A DNA stretch of 64,000 bases, from positions 9,796,001-9,860,000 of the forward strand of contig OY783216.1 of NCBI GenBank assembly GCA_963678705.1, in the 5' to 3' direction. This document shows, piece by piece, positions 13,041 to 24,115 of the stretch. This stretch comes from Panorpa germanica. Lineage: Eukaryota; Arthropoda; Insecta; Mecoptera; Panorpidae. A program made the translations under genes and the position numbers. Under the pieces are notes generated by a model that saw nothing but the letters and a program-made list of their open reading frames with translations, was not told the origin of the DNA and did not search any database. The number at the start of each line of letters is the position of its first letter. Position 1 is the stretch's first letter.

Positions 13041-13599
13041 CACGTATACAATAAAAAAAAATAGTTGATGCGTTTGCTTTTATAACAAGATCCGAATATT
13101 AACAGATAACCAACAGGTTTATTAAAATGACATTAATATAAATCTAGGTTAATTACATGATCATACCCCAAAATAAAACGTAATAATTAAAAAATATGCG
13201 CGTTAAAATATGAATCATTACTTAATCGAAATAAAAGTATAGTATATTCCTGTTTACTTTTTAAATAAATTAGAAACTCTTATTAATTATATTATCATCA
13301 TTATATAGTTATCAAAAGTGTTTATGACATGAATATAACCTCCATGTCGCAACCTTTTGACCTCACGACACATGATGCACTTGATGCTGCAGCTTATTTC
13401 GTTATAATATGACTAATAGTTTCAGTGGTATAGTGTCTACACTCTACATGCATACGTCGTCATATTTTTGAGATAACCAGTCATAAACGAGTTATTTTTA
13501 AATGTAAACAAAATGGTATCACCTGTTATTGTTTACTGTCTTTTGGGTTCAAATAAACGCACACACACACAGACAACGGTGAGAGTAAACACGCCCACA

Positions 13600-13915
13600 C
13601 CCAGTCAGATTGACTGAGAGAACTAGTGACTAGTGCCGCAATGAGAATGCAACTGTGTTGTTAGTGAGAGAAGGCACGTATACGAGTGAGAGAAAACACA
13701 CGGCACGAACGAAATTAATCTGGTTTTGAGTACGTTTTCAATGACTATGTTTCTCGGTCGCAGGGCATGCTTTTGATGGTGACATCATGAGTAGAGATGT
13801 GCACAAATACTATTCAAAAGTATTTAAATACATACATACATACAAATACGGCACAATAAAATTCTCTATTATGCAGTTGTTATCAATTCAGTCGACTCGT
13901 GTGCGGAGTGCCTAA
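13600..13915 (+). mobile_element. Family C element, copy 3
   Basis: It contains GAATGCAACTGTGTTGTTAG, GCATGCTTTTGATGGTGACA and CTATTCAAAAGTATTTAAAT and ends CGTGTGCGGAGTGCCTAA, parallel to the end of copy 1. The left terminus is poorly defined near 13600, next to a short CA-repeat at 13560-13571. Non-coding. Confidence 0.75.
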
Positions 13916-14616
13916 CAGAACATGAAAATTCACATAGGTAGATAATTAGCTAGTTAAATTACTTCGTTAATGAATTTATTTAGCTTAGCTAATTATAATA
14001 AATATTCCAATGTCGACAAGCGATTAAATTTGCAACATTTTGAGGTTATGTGAACAGCAAATAACTTTGAAGAACAATATCGTTTCCGGTTCTATTTTTA
14101 AGTTTAAGAATTCTTTGTTTTTGTTGCCTACTTACATAATTAACTTGCATTGTTATATTAAAAAAAAAATAATACAAAAAATTAAATGGATTTTTTGTTA
14201 GTCATTTAAATTTTTTTGTTCACATCCGGTGCAACAATGTATAAGATGATTTAAACTTGAATCGTTGTAAATACAAATGAAGAAATGGCTTATCTTTGGA
14301 TTGTAAAAGATAACATGCACAGTAAAAGATACTTAGATAAATGCAGTTCTTAAAAAATGATAACCTTTTATGATACTTACTAATTGTTATATTTAAATTA
14401 TCTAAATGCGTTATTTTTTGGCATGTGGCTTATCCAGTTATGTGGCAGGATGTACATAAAGAAGCAAATGTATTCATTTCCGTGATTTTTATTTGTAAAT
14501 TATTGCCAAATTTTAAACTTATAGGCACCATGAAATGAGGCCTTTCAGCTAGCAGTATTACCGACTTCTATCAATCTAAAATAAAATTTCCATTTACTAT
14601 ATACGCTAAAAAACTA

Positions 14617-15246
14617 ATGGGCTTGTGTCCTCATTTTTTAGTGGTCGATTTTTCAATTGTTGATTGAAATTGATGTTAATAAATGTGTATTGGCGTGTCT
14701 ATTTTACTAAATATCTAAATATTGACGAAGATATAGCAATTAAAAATTTGAATAGTAGTTTTACCGCTAGAAATAGTCGGCCATATTTGTATGACGTGAA
14801 ATGCATTTTGAAGTCAGTTATTTGTTGAGTAGGTCAGTGCTGTCGTAATGTTCTGTAGCTGTTGGTAGTCAAATAATCAAGTCAAATCAAAGAATAATAA
14901 GTTTTTATTTTATTTAACCCTGTTACGGCAGACATAATATTGAAATTTGATTGTTCCTTGAAATAGCTGTAAATAATATTTGATATATAAATACATATAG
15001 CAGAGATTTATGAGATGTAAGGTTGGTAACCTTACACAAAGATTGTGATGTCACATGCACTTGGAATGTGTACAACGTTGAATCCCTTCAATAATTAAAG
15101 AGACAAAATTACTTTTTTAATTGTTAATATCTCTTGAAATATAAGGAGTTATTAAAAAATAATTGAACATTTGAGGTTCTAGTAACCCACTTTATCAATA
15201 TATAGTACACTTTTATAGAAATTAAGACATAGGACACAAGCCCATT
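14617..15246 (+). mobile_element. Family B inverted-repeat element, copy 2 (full length)
   Basis: The most complete copy, about 630 bp. It begins ATGGGCTTGTGTCCT and ends AGGACACAAGCCCAT, perfect 15-base terminal inverted repeats. The interior has no credible protein. It includes AACCCTGTTACGGCAGACAT and AAGGTTGGTAACCTTAC, both found in the reversed copy at 33259. No convincing target-site duplication could be read, so the superfamily is left open. Confidence 0.88.
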
Positions 15247-16434
15247 TACAATTTTTAAGACGTATTCACATTCTGTGTGTTCTTAAATGGGCGATTCGAT
15301 TCGATTCGTTTGTTTACAAACGGCCTTGTCGCTTTTTAAATCCCAATTAATATCAATTTACATAATCATGGAATGTAAACATTGAACAGAATTACAAATG
15401 TTTGTTTATTTTGTTTTTGTAAAATATGCAACGTATGCATATATTAACACTCTCTTACTAATTGTAAATAAATCATTCAACAATATGTAGTATTGCGTAT
15501 TGCATGAGAGATAGAGAGGAAGAAGAAGGTTGTTTAGGTTAAAATTTTAACATAGATTTATTTATACTATACCGGAAGTCAGTGACTAGTACTTTCACTA
15601 ATTTAACATTTTTAATTTTGTATAAGAATACATTGTTTGATAATTTTAAATTTAGTAAATCAGTAAACAATTTCTTTCTTTTTATTTTTATAGCTCATAT
15701 CGTTAGCCTAAACCTAGCATAGCCTAGACCTAAAATATTGGACGATTCAGTTAAATAGTTTGTTCAATAAAAGTTGAAATCTGATTGTATCTTGTAGATT
15801 GATCAGGTCTAAAGGGAACCACTAAAAATAAAAGGTTAAATTTTCTAAACTTTTAAGTAAGTTACAAAATAGCTTCAAATGAAACTTGAAATTATATTAC
15901 TACACGCCATTACGTTCAACAATTTTAAAATAAATAAATAATGTTATTGAAGATGAACAGGAAATTGATATTAATTAATTCTTTCTGCGTTTTCTATTCT
16001 TATTCTAACACTAACACAAATTATAAGAGATCCATTGAAGGGGATAATAGAATCTTCAATTGTTATAAATTCAAATTATATAAATATGAATACTCGTGAG
16101 ACAATAAATTTGATGGTAATAATAGAATAAAAACAAATCTGTGTTTCCAGGATTTAATGGCTGTTATTAGAGGGGTCCGGAACGCCCTTTTATGGTAAAT
16201 TTTAAAGGTTTATTATACGGGCGCATTCCAAGACATATATATAATATATCAAGCATGGACAAACAGCGGCTCGTGAGATAATATAAGATTTATTTATCGA
16301 TAATTTCTTCATTTTAAGTGTTCGGTATTTAGCACCAAAAATAAATTTTGTTCACCCACAATTGACTCTAGTGGCTTACATTTCAATAATTACATGGTGT
16401 GGTAGAGATAGCTCCAATGAACAATTCTACATGA
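15247..16434. other. Non-coding; probable LINE 3' UTR at right
   Basis: The part nearest 16434 follows the stop codon of the minus-strand Jockey-like remnant and is likely its 3' untranslated tail. The rest is AT-rich with nothing recognised. Confidence 0.4.
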
Positions 16435-16773
16435 TTAGGTTACTAGGTCCGAGGGTTTAGTCCTGCGGAGTTTTCGAACATCATTACTATCAAGCAACAT
16501 TTGCGTCACGGCGATGTTTTCGTGGTTACGAAGTCTCAAAGCGTGCTTTGCTGCTATAGATTTGATTTCTTCTCCGACTGTGTTAATCTTCAGGTCTCTA
16601 TGTATGTCGTCATTGCGAATATACCACGGTGCATTAACTAAAATATGCAAGTAAAAACTTAGGCGGAATACTGATTCACTTTTTTCAATTATTAGTTGAT
16701 TTTCAGGCTCCTTAAATCTCAGTGATTTGGACTCCTTTGGCATACACATCTTAAACATATATTTTTTATTCAT
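16435..16773 (-). pseudogene. Jockey-like non-LTR retrotransposon, ORF2 C-terminal remnant
   Basis: A minus-strand open frame of 112 codons. From about residue 40 it reads YLHILVNAPWYIRNDDIHRD, then INTVGEEIKSIAAKHALRL and, at the end, LRRTKPSDL. The NAPWY motif and the RRxKPxDL end are characteristic of the C terminus of Jockey-type LINE polymerases. The first 35 or so residues do not fit and are probably unrelated sequence. The reverse transcriptase core is missing (5' truncation). Confidence 0.8.
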
Positions 16774-18142
16774 TTAAAGCCGTTTTTAGTTAGTAAGGCT
16801 TCTTTAGGCTTGGATGTTTCGGCTTTCTCTCACGCTTGCGGTCGGTCAGCTCAGTTTAATTTTAGATGATTTTTATTGCCCTCTTACAGCCAACACACAC
16901 ACACGCACGACCATACAAGCATCTACACATGTATATAGAAACAAAATCAATGTAAACTTTATCTCTAAAATGTTTATACTTAAGATTTGATGAATTGAAT
17001 TAATATTGTTTAATTATTGAATCATTTTTTATTACATATCTGCTTATATATAAGTTATAGCTTTCATCATTAAATAATATCAAATTATTTATCTTTTAAA
17101 TACTCATTTTATTAATCTTAAACTTTGTATTACTCTTATTAACTTCCGGTCTCTAAGGCTGAGCGCACACTAGAGATAGTTAATGATGCCAATTTGTAGA
17201 TAATCTAAAGGCTTGTTTTTTTTATCCAAAAATTTACGAGCTAGTTATAGCTATTTACAATTATCGAGTAATTTTTCCTTTTTCACAACTATCGTAATAT
17301 AAAACTTGATAGGATACCTAACCCAGTTGTGTAAATGACATCATACACTCACTCATATGCTTCTCTGTTGTATAAAAAGAGAGAATTGATGATTTTGGCA
17401 TTTTCTTGGCGACAAAAAACAGTTAAACGTAAGCATACTATTGATTTCACCTCACATTATTATTTTCAAATAAATCTTCATTGTACAATGCTAGTATTTG
17501 GCTCCCTTAACTAATAAGCTTGCGTACCACTGGTGTAGGTAAAACATCGACTTAAAATTGTTTACGATTGTGTAAACAAGGTCCTCTGTAAAACTAATTA
17601 CTAGTAAGAAAATAAATAAAACTAATTGATATTTAATAAGCATGTAAGCCTGTAATTTCACATTCTCTGTACAATTAGGTACCAATTTAATTTATGTCAT
17701 ATTTTGTAAATATCAATTAAAACAAATTATTACTTAAAAACCATATAACATATATTTGAGTGTGAGGACAATATAAATGTCTGCACAGAGTGTACCAGTC
17801 AGTATGTTATGTGTCTTCAATCTTCATAAATATTTTTCTCCTCAATTGGTGTGTGCACATAACAGATATAATGCGTTAAACAAATGCTCTTTAAATTACA
17901 TAGTTAGCTCCAAATCGGCGAAACGTGTCTTTCTTTTCACACACACCATTCAAAGCCAGTCATTAAATCATTTACTCACTTGTCTGCCGTCTGGTGGTAA
18001 ATGTTGGAAGTTGGAAGAGAGTGAGATGATGATCACTATCATGGTGATTGTCAATGAAGTTGTCATTAATAATATAAACTGTTTGTTGGTTTAGCTATTA
18101 AGAATCATTGCCGCCTATTGTTTTAATTTTTAGTTCTTTTAG
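16774..18142. other. Non-coding stretch
   Basis: AT-rich. A 105-codon open frame at 17777-18094 has no recognisable domain, and nothing around it supports a gene. Confidence 0.4.
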
Positions 18143-18492
18143 CTCACACCAAAGAGACAGTTCAATAAAACATGAACAAAAACTGTTTTTTCTGAACAAA
18201 AACAAAGAGACAGTTTCTAAACCTTTTTGTCTTTTGTTGCTGTTTTAGTAAACAAAACACATTCCCATATGGAGTTCATAAGACCAAAGGAAAACACGTT
18301 TTTTAGTCTGCTTGGTTTGAACACGCAGTTTGTTTATCATGTTTATAATTTTTATGAGACACACAGAAAAACACTAACAACAAAACCAGTCTGTTCAGTG
18401 TGAACAGACTGTTTTCGAAAAACAGAACTGTTTTAAAATAAAATAGAACATGTTTTTGTTTTGTTTTTTGACAAGAAAACTGTCTCACTGTT
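18143..18492 (+). mobile_element. Family A element, copy 3
   Basis: Same orientation as copy 1. It starts CTCACACCAAAGAGACAGTT, holds the AACACATTCCCAT and GAGACACACAGAAAAACAC landmarks, and ends AAAACTGTCTCACTG. It has lost the outer TTATGCCGG bases. Confidence 0.78.
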
Positions 18493-18744
18493 AAATATAA
18501 TTAGTGTATAGGATCTGTGGAAAGGAAGTGAAAAAATTAGAGCACATTAATAGTAGGTGTAGGGAGAAGTTGGAAAATAAGGTAGATCTGATAGAAATCT
18601 TGCAGGACTAGAGAATAAAATGGATGAATGAAGTTAGGAATACGCGAAAGGAAAGTAAAGGACAATGGAGATGAAGCTTGACATGCAGTTTTAAGAATGT
18701 AAAATGGTTTCTGTAAAGTGTCTTATTTAGTGACGTTTCTATCA

Positions 18745-18910
18745 CTATTGCACTTCAATTATAATTCGCATCAACTTTATCTTTATTTGTATTCAGACAG
18801 GTGGAGTGGTTTCTCATTTCTCGCCTATGATAAACTGAACACTTTCATGATAAAAAAATCATACACATCTTCAATATGATGGCAAAGTGACTCCACAATG
18901 TTAACTGCGA
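18745..18910 (+). repeat. Family D dispersed repeat, copy 2
   Basis: Same order of landmarks as at 10955, with TATTCAGACAGGTGGAGTGG, TTTCATGATAAAAAAATCAT and CTTCAATATGATGGCAAAGT. It is shorter in the middle by about 30 bases. Confidence 0.6.
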
Positions 18911-19676
18911 TATGTTTACCTACATCTAACACACTATCAAAAATACGACCAAAAAATCATTAGTCACACGGATTACTAATCCGCAAAACTATAGCTAAAT
19001 TATCTAAACAATTAGAATACAAGATTCATGCATTATGACGTTGCAACTATAAGTATTCTTAGATTATGGTTAGTCACATGACACATAAAGCGACATTATT
19101 TAAATGATATAAATAACTGGCATGAACAAAATATTTAATAAATTTATTTATTTAGCACTGAAAATAACTACGATTTAATTGAACAAAGAAACAATAGCGC
19201 ATTTTACTGATATTTTTATAATGATGCATACATTCACATACTTACACACATACTACAAAATAATGCATGATGATTATGTTAACCGAGATAACATTATCAA
19301 TGTCTGTTGATGACCTAAACTCTAGCTGGTAGATGGTATACGCATACCATAGGTTACTGGTTAGGTTTTTAGGGACACCAGCGTACTTAAAAGAGTTTTT
19401 CTTAAGGAATGTGCTGTTTTATTCATTACGTATTCAACTCACTATACGACAATTCCTTAAAAGATTCCACAAATCCATAATTGTATTAGTCTTAAGAAAA
19501 TATTTAAAATTCATCAACATAATATATAAGGACAGTATTTTGAAGGACGAATAACAATATTGCGTTGTGGTTGTACTGCATATATTAACAATTTTTTAAC
19601 TTTTTCTGTAATGCACTGTAGTTTAATTTATAGTTCAAATTAAGGTCTAAACACAGTATAGAATACCAATACAGAA

Positions 19677-19679
<3 letters not shown>

Positions 19680-19714
<35 letters not shown>
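19680..19714. repeat. (TA)n microsatellite
   Basis: About 17 uninterrupted TA units. Confidence 0.95.
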
Positions 19715-19715
<1 letters not shown>

Positions 19716-21065
19716 TTTATTTGGTGTATCGCCTTGTACGGTAAATGTATCCCCTCTGCTAATAAAACATCATAATTTTTGATTTCGATAGGAGCGAATT
19801 ACTAGTATATGTTAAAAAGTCCCTTATGCTTCATCTTTTTCCTAATTTATGACAGTTTGCTAATTTTAATCCGATGCAAACGATGACCTTGCAGCTCAAA
19901 CAATAAACGCAGTTAATCTTTCAGTTGCGCATCAAAAAACATAAACGCAGCCTGTTTTGAATGCCAATAATGCATTAACTATAGTAATATATAGTACTGG
20001 TTGCAATCAAAACATTTAACTGCAAATGTATTCAGCGATATACGTATATATATATATGTATAATACAACAATACGCCTTTGAGAAATACTAAATTTATTT
20101 GAATAGTATTCAAATTAGGTTCTTTCAAAGTTTCTCAATCGGTTCAGTACATTTTTAGAAGGTACAGATGCTGAATTCTCTGATAAATTAATCAAAGTTG
20201 AAATCAGTCGTGCATACATATATTTTTAATTTGTTCTTAGAATGTCTGGTAGTTATGGTCTTGATTATACGATGAAGATTTGACCATGATGGTAACTGTG
20301 TCGATGACATAGTGTTTACAAACTACTGTAGGTAACAATATATTTTCACCGTTTCTTTCTCTGTTAACTAAGGGTTTATAATAACCCTCAGTTAAGAACA
20401 CCTTCGTTGAATGTTATGAATCCTGTCTAAATCTAACAACGTTAGTTTTAGTAGGCTTAGGTTCTTGCTTATTCAAAGAAATACAGTCTAAATACTAAGG
20501 TATCTATAAAATCGGAAGTTATCAACGTTCCTAATAGATCTAATGCCCTACGTCCCCCCACGTCCCCTCTACTCCTACCTATCTCTTACCCTTTCATCCT
20601 CTTCACTATTTAATTCTTTGTTTACTTCATTTTTTTGTTTACTTAAAATTCATATATTTTGTTTATGTAATAAGATATTACTACAAAGGTTTTTTTTTGT
20701 AGGTCTATAAGAACAGTTTCAATTTTCATGTTTATTACTTTATTTGATCTTTTGGTGGGAAATATTTTTTTAAGCAAGTAATACCAACTTGCAAGTAAAA
20801 TAATCAAACAATATTACGAAATTTGTAAAAGTATGACACATACGTTATTACTCGTTTATGCATATTTCCATTGACAAAAATGTGTGCCTGTATTTTTCCA
20901 GTTTCTTATTAATATTTTAATGGTTTCCTTGATTCACAAACCAATTTCGGTGTACAAGAATTGATTTCTTGTCTAGCACTACTCCGTATCTAGTCAGAAT
21001 GTATGCCATATCTGTATCCGTATTCCATAATACAAGCGTACCGAACTTTGTTTTCACGAATTCCT

Positions 21066-21085
21066 TCTCTCTCTCTCTCTCTCTT
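21066..21085. repeat. (CT)n microsatellite
   Basis: About nine to ten CT units following TTC. The reverse strand reads GA repeats, a typical GAGA-factor type sequence in insects, though nothing else here suggests a promoter. Confidence 0.85.
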
Positions 21086-22526
21086 TCGCCAGTGTTTAAT
21101 TCGCCTAAATATAAGAACACAGTCAAAATAATCATCTGTATTTAATATATCACTTAATAAGTTCGTGGAATGATATACAGATACACTGTTAAGAAGAATT
21201 TCAAGACATTCCGACCATTAGCTTATGAGCTACAGTGATTTTAATGACGCTATTTTTGTAATTTCCAAATAATATAAAAATCTGAATTTCGTGTGTTGAT
21301 AAAGCATTCCTTTTTAATTGGAACAAATACCTTATTGTGTGTTGTGATATTTTTTACGTATCATTTTGTACTTAATATCGAGATATTCTTTTGCATATGA
21401 GTACAACTTCACAATGAAAAAATAAAAATTAATCTTAAAACTCAGGATGTGGGTCGTTTCCCTCAAAAGTTTGAGGACGTCTGAGCCATACGACGTGTCC
21501 TTTAAGGTTAAAGCACTATAACGAGTTCGTAGGCAACTATAATCTAAGTGGATACTACAAATCAGCAAATATTACTTTGTTAACTGACTTACTTTTCAAA
21601 TAATTAATATTATCTGACAGTTGATCATCAACAAAGTATAATTATAACAAAGATCATCTTTCATTTGTTTACTGTTTATTTCTTCTTATTCCTTACACCC
21701 TATATCTATCTCTGTCTAATAACTATAAATACTATATGTTTCTTTCATAAGTTTATGTGGGATGCAATCACTGCAAGAGTGAGAGGGACGGGAGATCGTC
21801 TTAAGGAGTGCAGCATCTTTTTTTTAATGCATATTATAAAATAACTAACATTAATCTCAACAGCTGCAACAGAAATACTATAGAATTACAGCGTTGGACG
21901 TTGAAATGGATGTTGATTTTTTTTTTTTGGTAGCCATTTTGTTTTTTTTATTATGTGATGCCATTGAAGTCTGAAAGGATTCATTTATTTGATTATTGGA
22001 TAATATTTTTATATTATCTAAAAGATTATGCTATACTTGTATTTCATGTTAAATTGAATTGACTGCTAAATTTACACTGTATAGAATAAAGTTGCTCTAG
22101 GTAAAATAACTTTGTCTATTAAGGTTTTTTGTATGATCTGTGTTTCTATTTTGGACTGTCGCTATCTTTGTGTTGGTTCTATTTGTGACTGACAGAAACC
22201 CTTCTTCTTTTCTTCAAATTTTATATGATTTTTGGATAATTTTTTGGAAGAAGAGTTTCCCTCATTACTAGTGAGCGAATGTTAGGAATAGCTTCAGATT
22301 TCTTGAGTCAAAATCTTTGCAAAATCTGATTCGATTCTCATTGCAGTATCATTAGCTCGATAGTAGTACATAATTTTAGAAGAACTGAGAGTGAGCGATC
22401 GGTCGTATCAGCGCGTTTGTTTATTTATTAGATATTTTATTATCTATGTATGTATTATCTATGTTTATTATCTGTGATAATATTATTATATATTGTAATA
22501 TCTAAGATCTGATTAAAAACAAAAAA

Positions 22527-22555
22527 CTGATAGTATGATCTTATCATACTATCAG
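22527..22555. repeat. Perfect short hairpin
   Basis: CTGATAGTATGA and TCATACTATCAG are exact reverse complements around a five-base loop. No neighbouring gene, and no run of T that would suggest a pol III stop. Confidence 0.7.
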
Positions 22556-22884
22556 ATCATTTCCTCAGTCTTCATATTAGTCTACGATAAATGGACAATC
22601 CATTTAAATCTAAATCTGATGTGATCGAATCTGTTTATACACCACAGTCTGTTACTAGAATAAACTGGATATTTTGTTTCTAACAAAATGTGGTTTTAAC
22701 ATAAAAAATACAGTATATAATTTGTTAATTGTTGGCATACAGTGCAGGCAACAAATAAGATCGAGATTAAACACAGGCACTGCCTAAATTCTTGACTCAA
22801 CACCAAAGCAAGTATCTGTTTCCTCCAATGTTCTACTACAACTATAACTACAATATATAATAGCAAAGAAAACCAGATTTTTAT

Positions 22885-23000
22885 AGCAAAGAAAACCAAA
22901 AAATCTGCCACTGGTCCGGAATCGAACTCGGACCGGTATCGACGACAAGTACAAGTACTGTCGACGACTGCTGCCTGTTAACTAAACAACATCGAACGAT
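22885..23000 (-). mobile_element. tRNA-derived SINE head
   Basis: On the minus strand, a pol III B-box-like GAGTTCGATTC lies inside a self-complementary GGTCCG/CGGACC stem (about 22913-22935). Around 45 bases upstream an A-box-like TTTAGTTAACAGGCAG appears. This is the internal promoter layout of a tRNA-related SINE. It does not fold into a full tRNA. The tail continues toward 22700. A 16-base stretch (TAGCAAAGAAAACCAG) is nearly duplicated at 22861-22898. Confidence 0.55.
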
Positions 23001-23899
23001 TATAAGCGGGACTCTCTTTGATGCATATCTTTTTTAGTTACTTTAAAAAATCATTTTAAAAAATATTTGTGAGCTGTATATATTTTCTATAATGTTTCCG
23101 GTTCAATTTAAAGGACATGAAAAAGCTCTAAAAGTTTATTAGCTATTTACCGAATAGATAATATGTAATAGGAAATAATATATAAATACCAAAGCTATTA
23201 TATCTTTGGAAGTTATCTCTAATTTACATAAAAATAATTTCTTAAATTATTTATAAAGTAAAATTCAATATTTATGTGTATAACTTCAGTCGATTGGTTT
23301 ATTTCTATTTATGATTCTATTTATATTTGACCTTCATTGTGAAGATATGGTTTACAATATCTATCATACCCCCTTCTCTCCCTCCACAACCTCGCTTTGT
23401 ACTCTCGCATTACTCCTCCGTCTTTACCCCATAAACCAACATCGTGCATCTCTCCATTTTGATCATTTTCTTTTTGCTCTTAAGATGAATCATATTTTAC
23501 TTAATGTAATTTATTTTCTCTTCTTCTTTTTGTTCATGTTTGTTAAGTATAAGTATGCCTCTTCACTTGTTGTTTCAAGATTGTTTCTTAGCTTTTGTAA
23601 TTCAATTTTAAAAATGTTATCTTTAGTTTTGTTAGATCTTTTAAAAGCACCATACTTATTTTAATATGTTGTGCTCGACTGCGAATTGAGCATGCTTTAT
23701 ATCTGAGTACCGTATTTTAATACTCAGTCCCGCTTTACTATTTGTCCCGTTTTCTCTAGTATGGAAGAGAAATGGGTGAAATTTTTTGCACATGCAAATT
23801 ATATTGGTTAGAAGTCCTGTCTAATAAAACTATGCGTATACCTATTTGCTATTCCAGCGTATAAATGCAAATGTAGAGAAAATATGTTGCCTAATGTAT

Positions 23900-24115
23900 G
23901 ATACAGACTGGTGCGACACTAATAAAACCCTTACTTATGCTATTTTTTTAAATTCTAGGTAGTATTGTTATGAAACCTATTCATTTCTAAACCTATTTTT
24001 TTCTAAAGCAGAATTCGTTCGAAATATGAAAGCTTCCGACGTATTAAGTTGCATGTCGCATTAGTGTGTACGAGTTGTACAACTTCTTCCAACAAATGTT
24101 GGATGTCGTATATTT
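23900..24115 (+). mobile_element. Family E short repeat, copy 1
   Basis: It opens with ATACAGACTGGTGCGACACT and closes with AAGTTGCATGTCGCATTAGT then GTGTACGAGTTGTACAACTT. The same opening and closing words flank 30375-30494. The ends are weakly complementary, as in a small inverted-repeat element. Confidence 0.5.

Larger units (their letters stand above)
18911..22884. other. Non-coding stretch with microsatellites
   Basis: It holds the TA and CT microsatellites and the 22527 hairpin, plus a pyrimidine-rich patch at 20545-20610. No gene recognised. Confidence 0.5.

Noticed and set aside
18500..18670. Possible retroelement remnant (CGKEVKKLEHINSRCREKLE)
   Set aside because: Short, interrupted by stops, and no diagnostic motif; similarity to LINE ends is only an impression.
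23311..23664. 117-codon hydrophobic frame
   Set aside because: Very rich in Phe and Leu, as expected from a T-rich strand; no domain or splice context.
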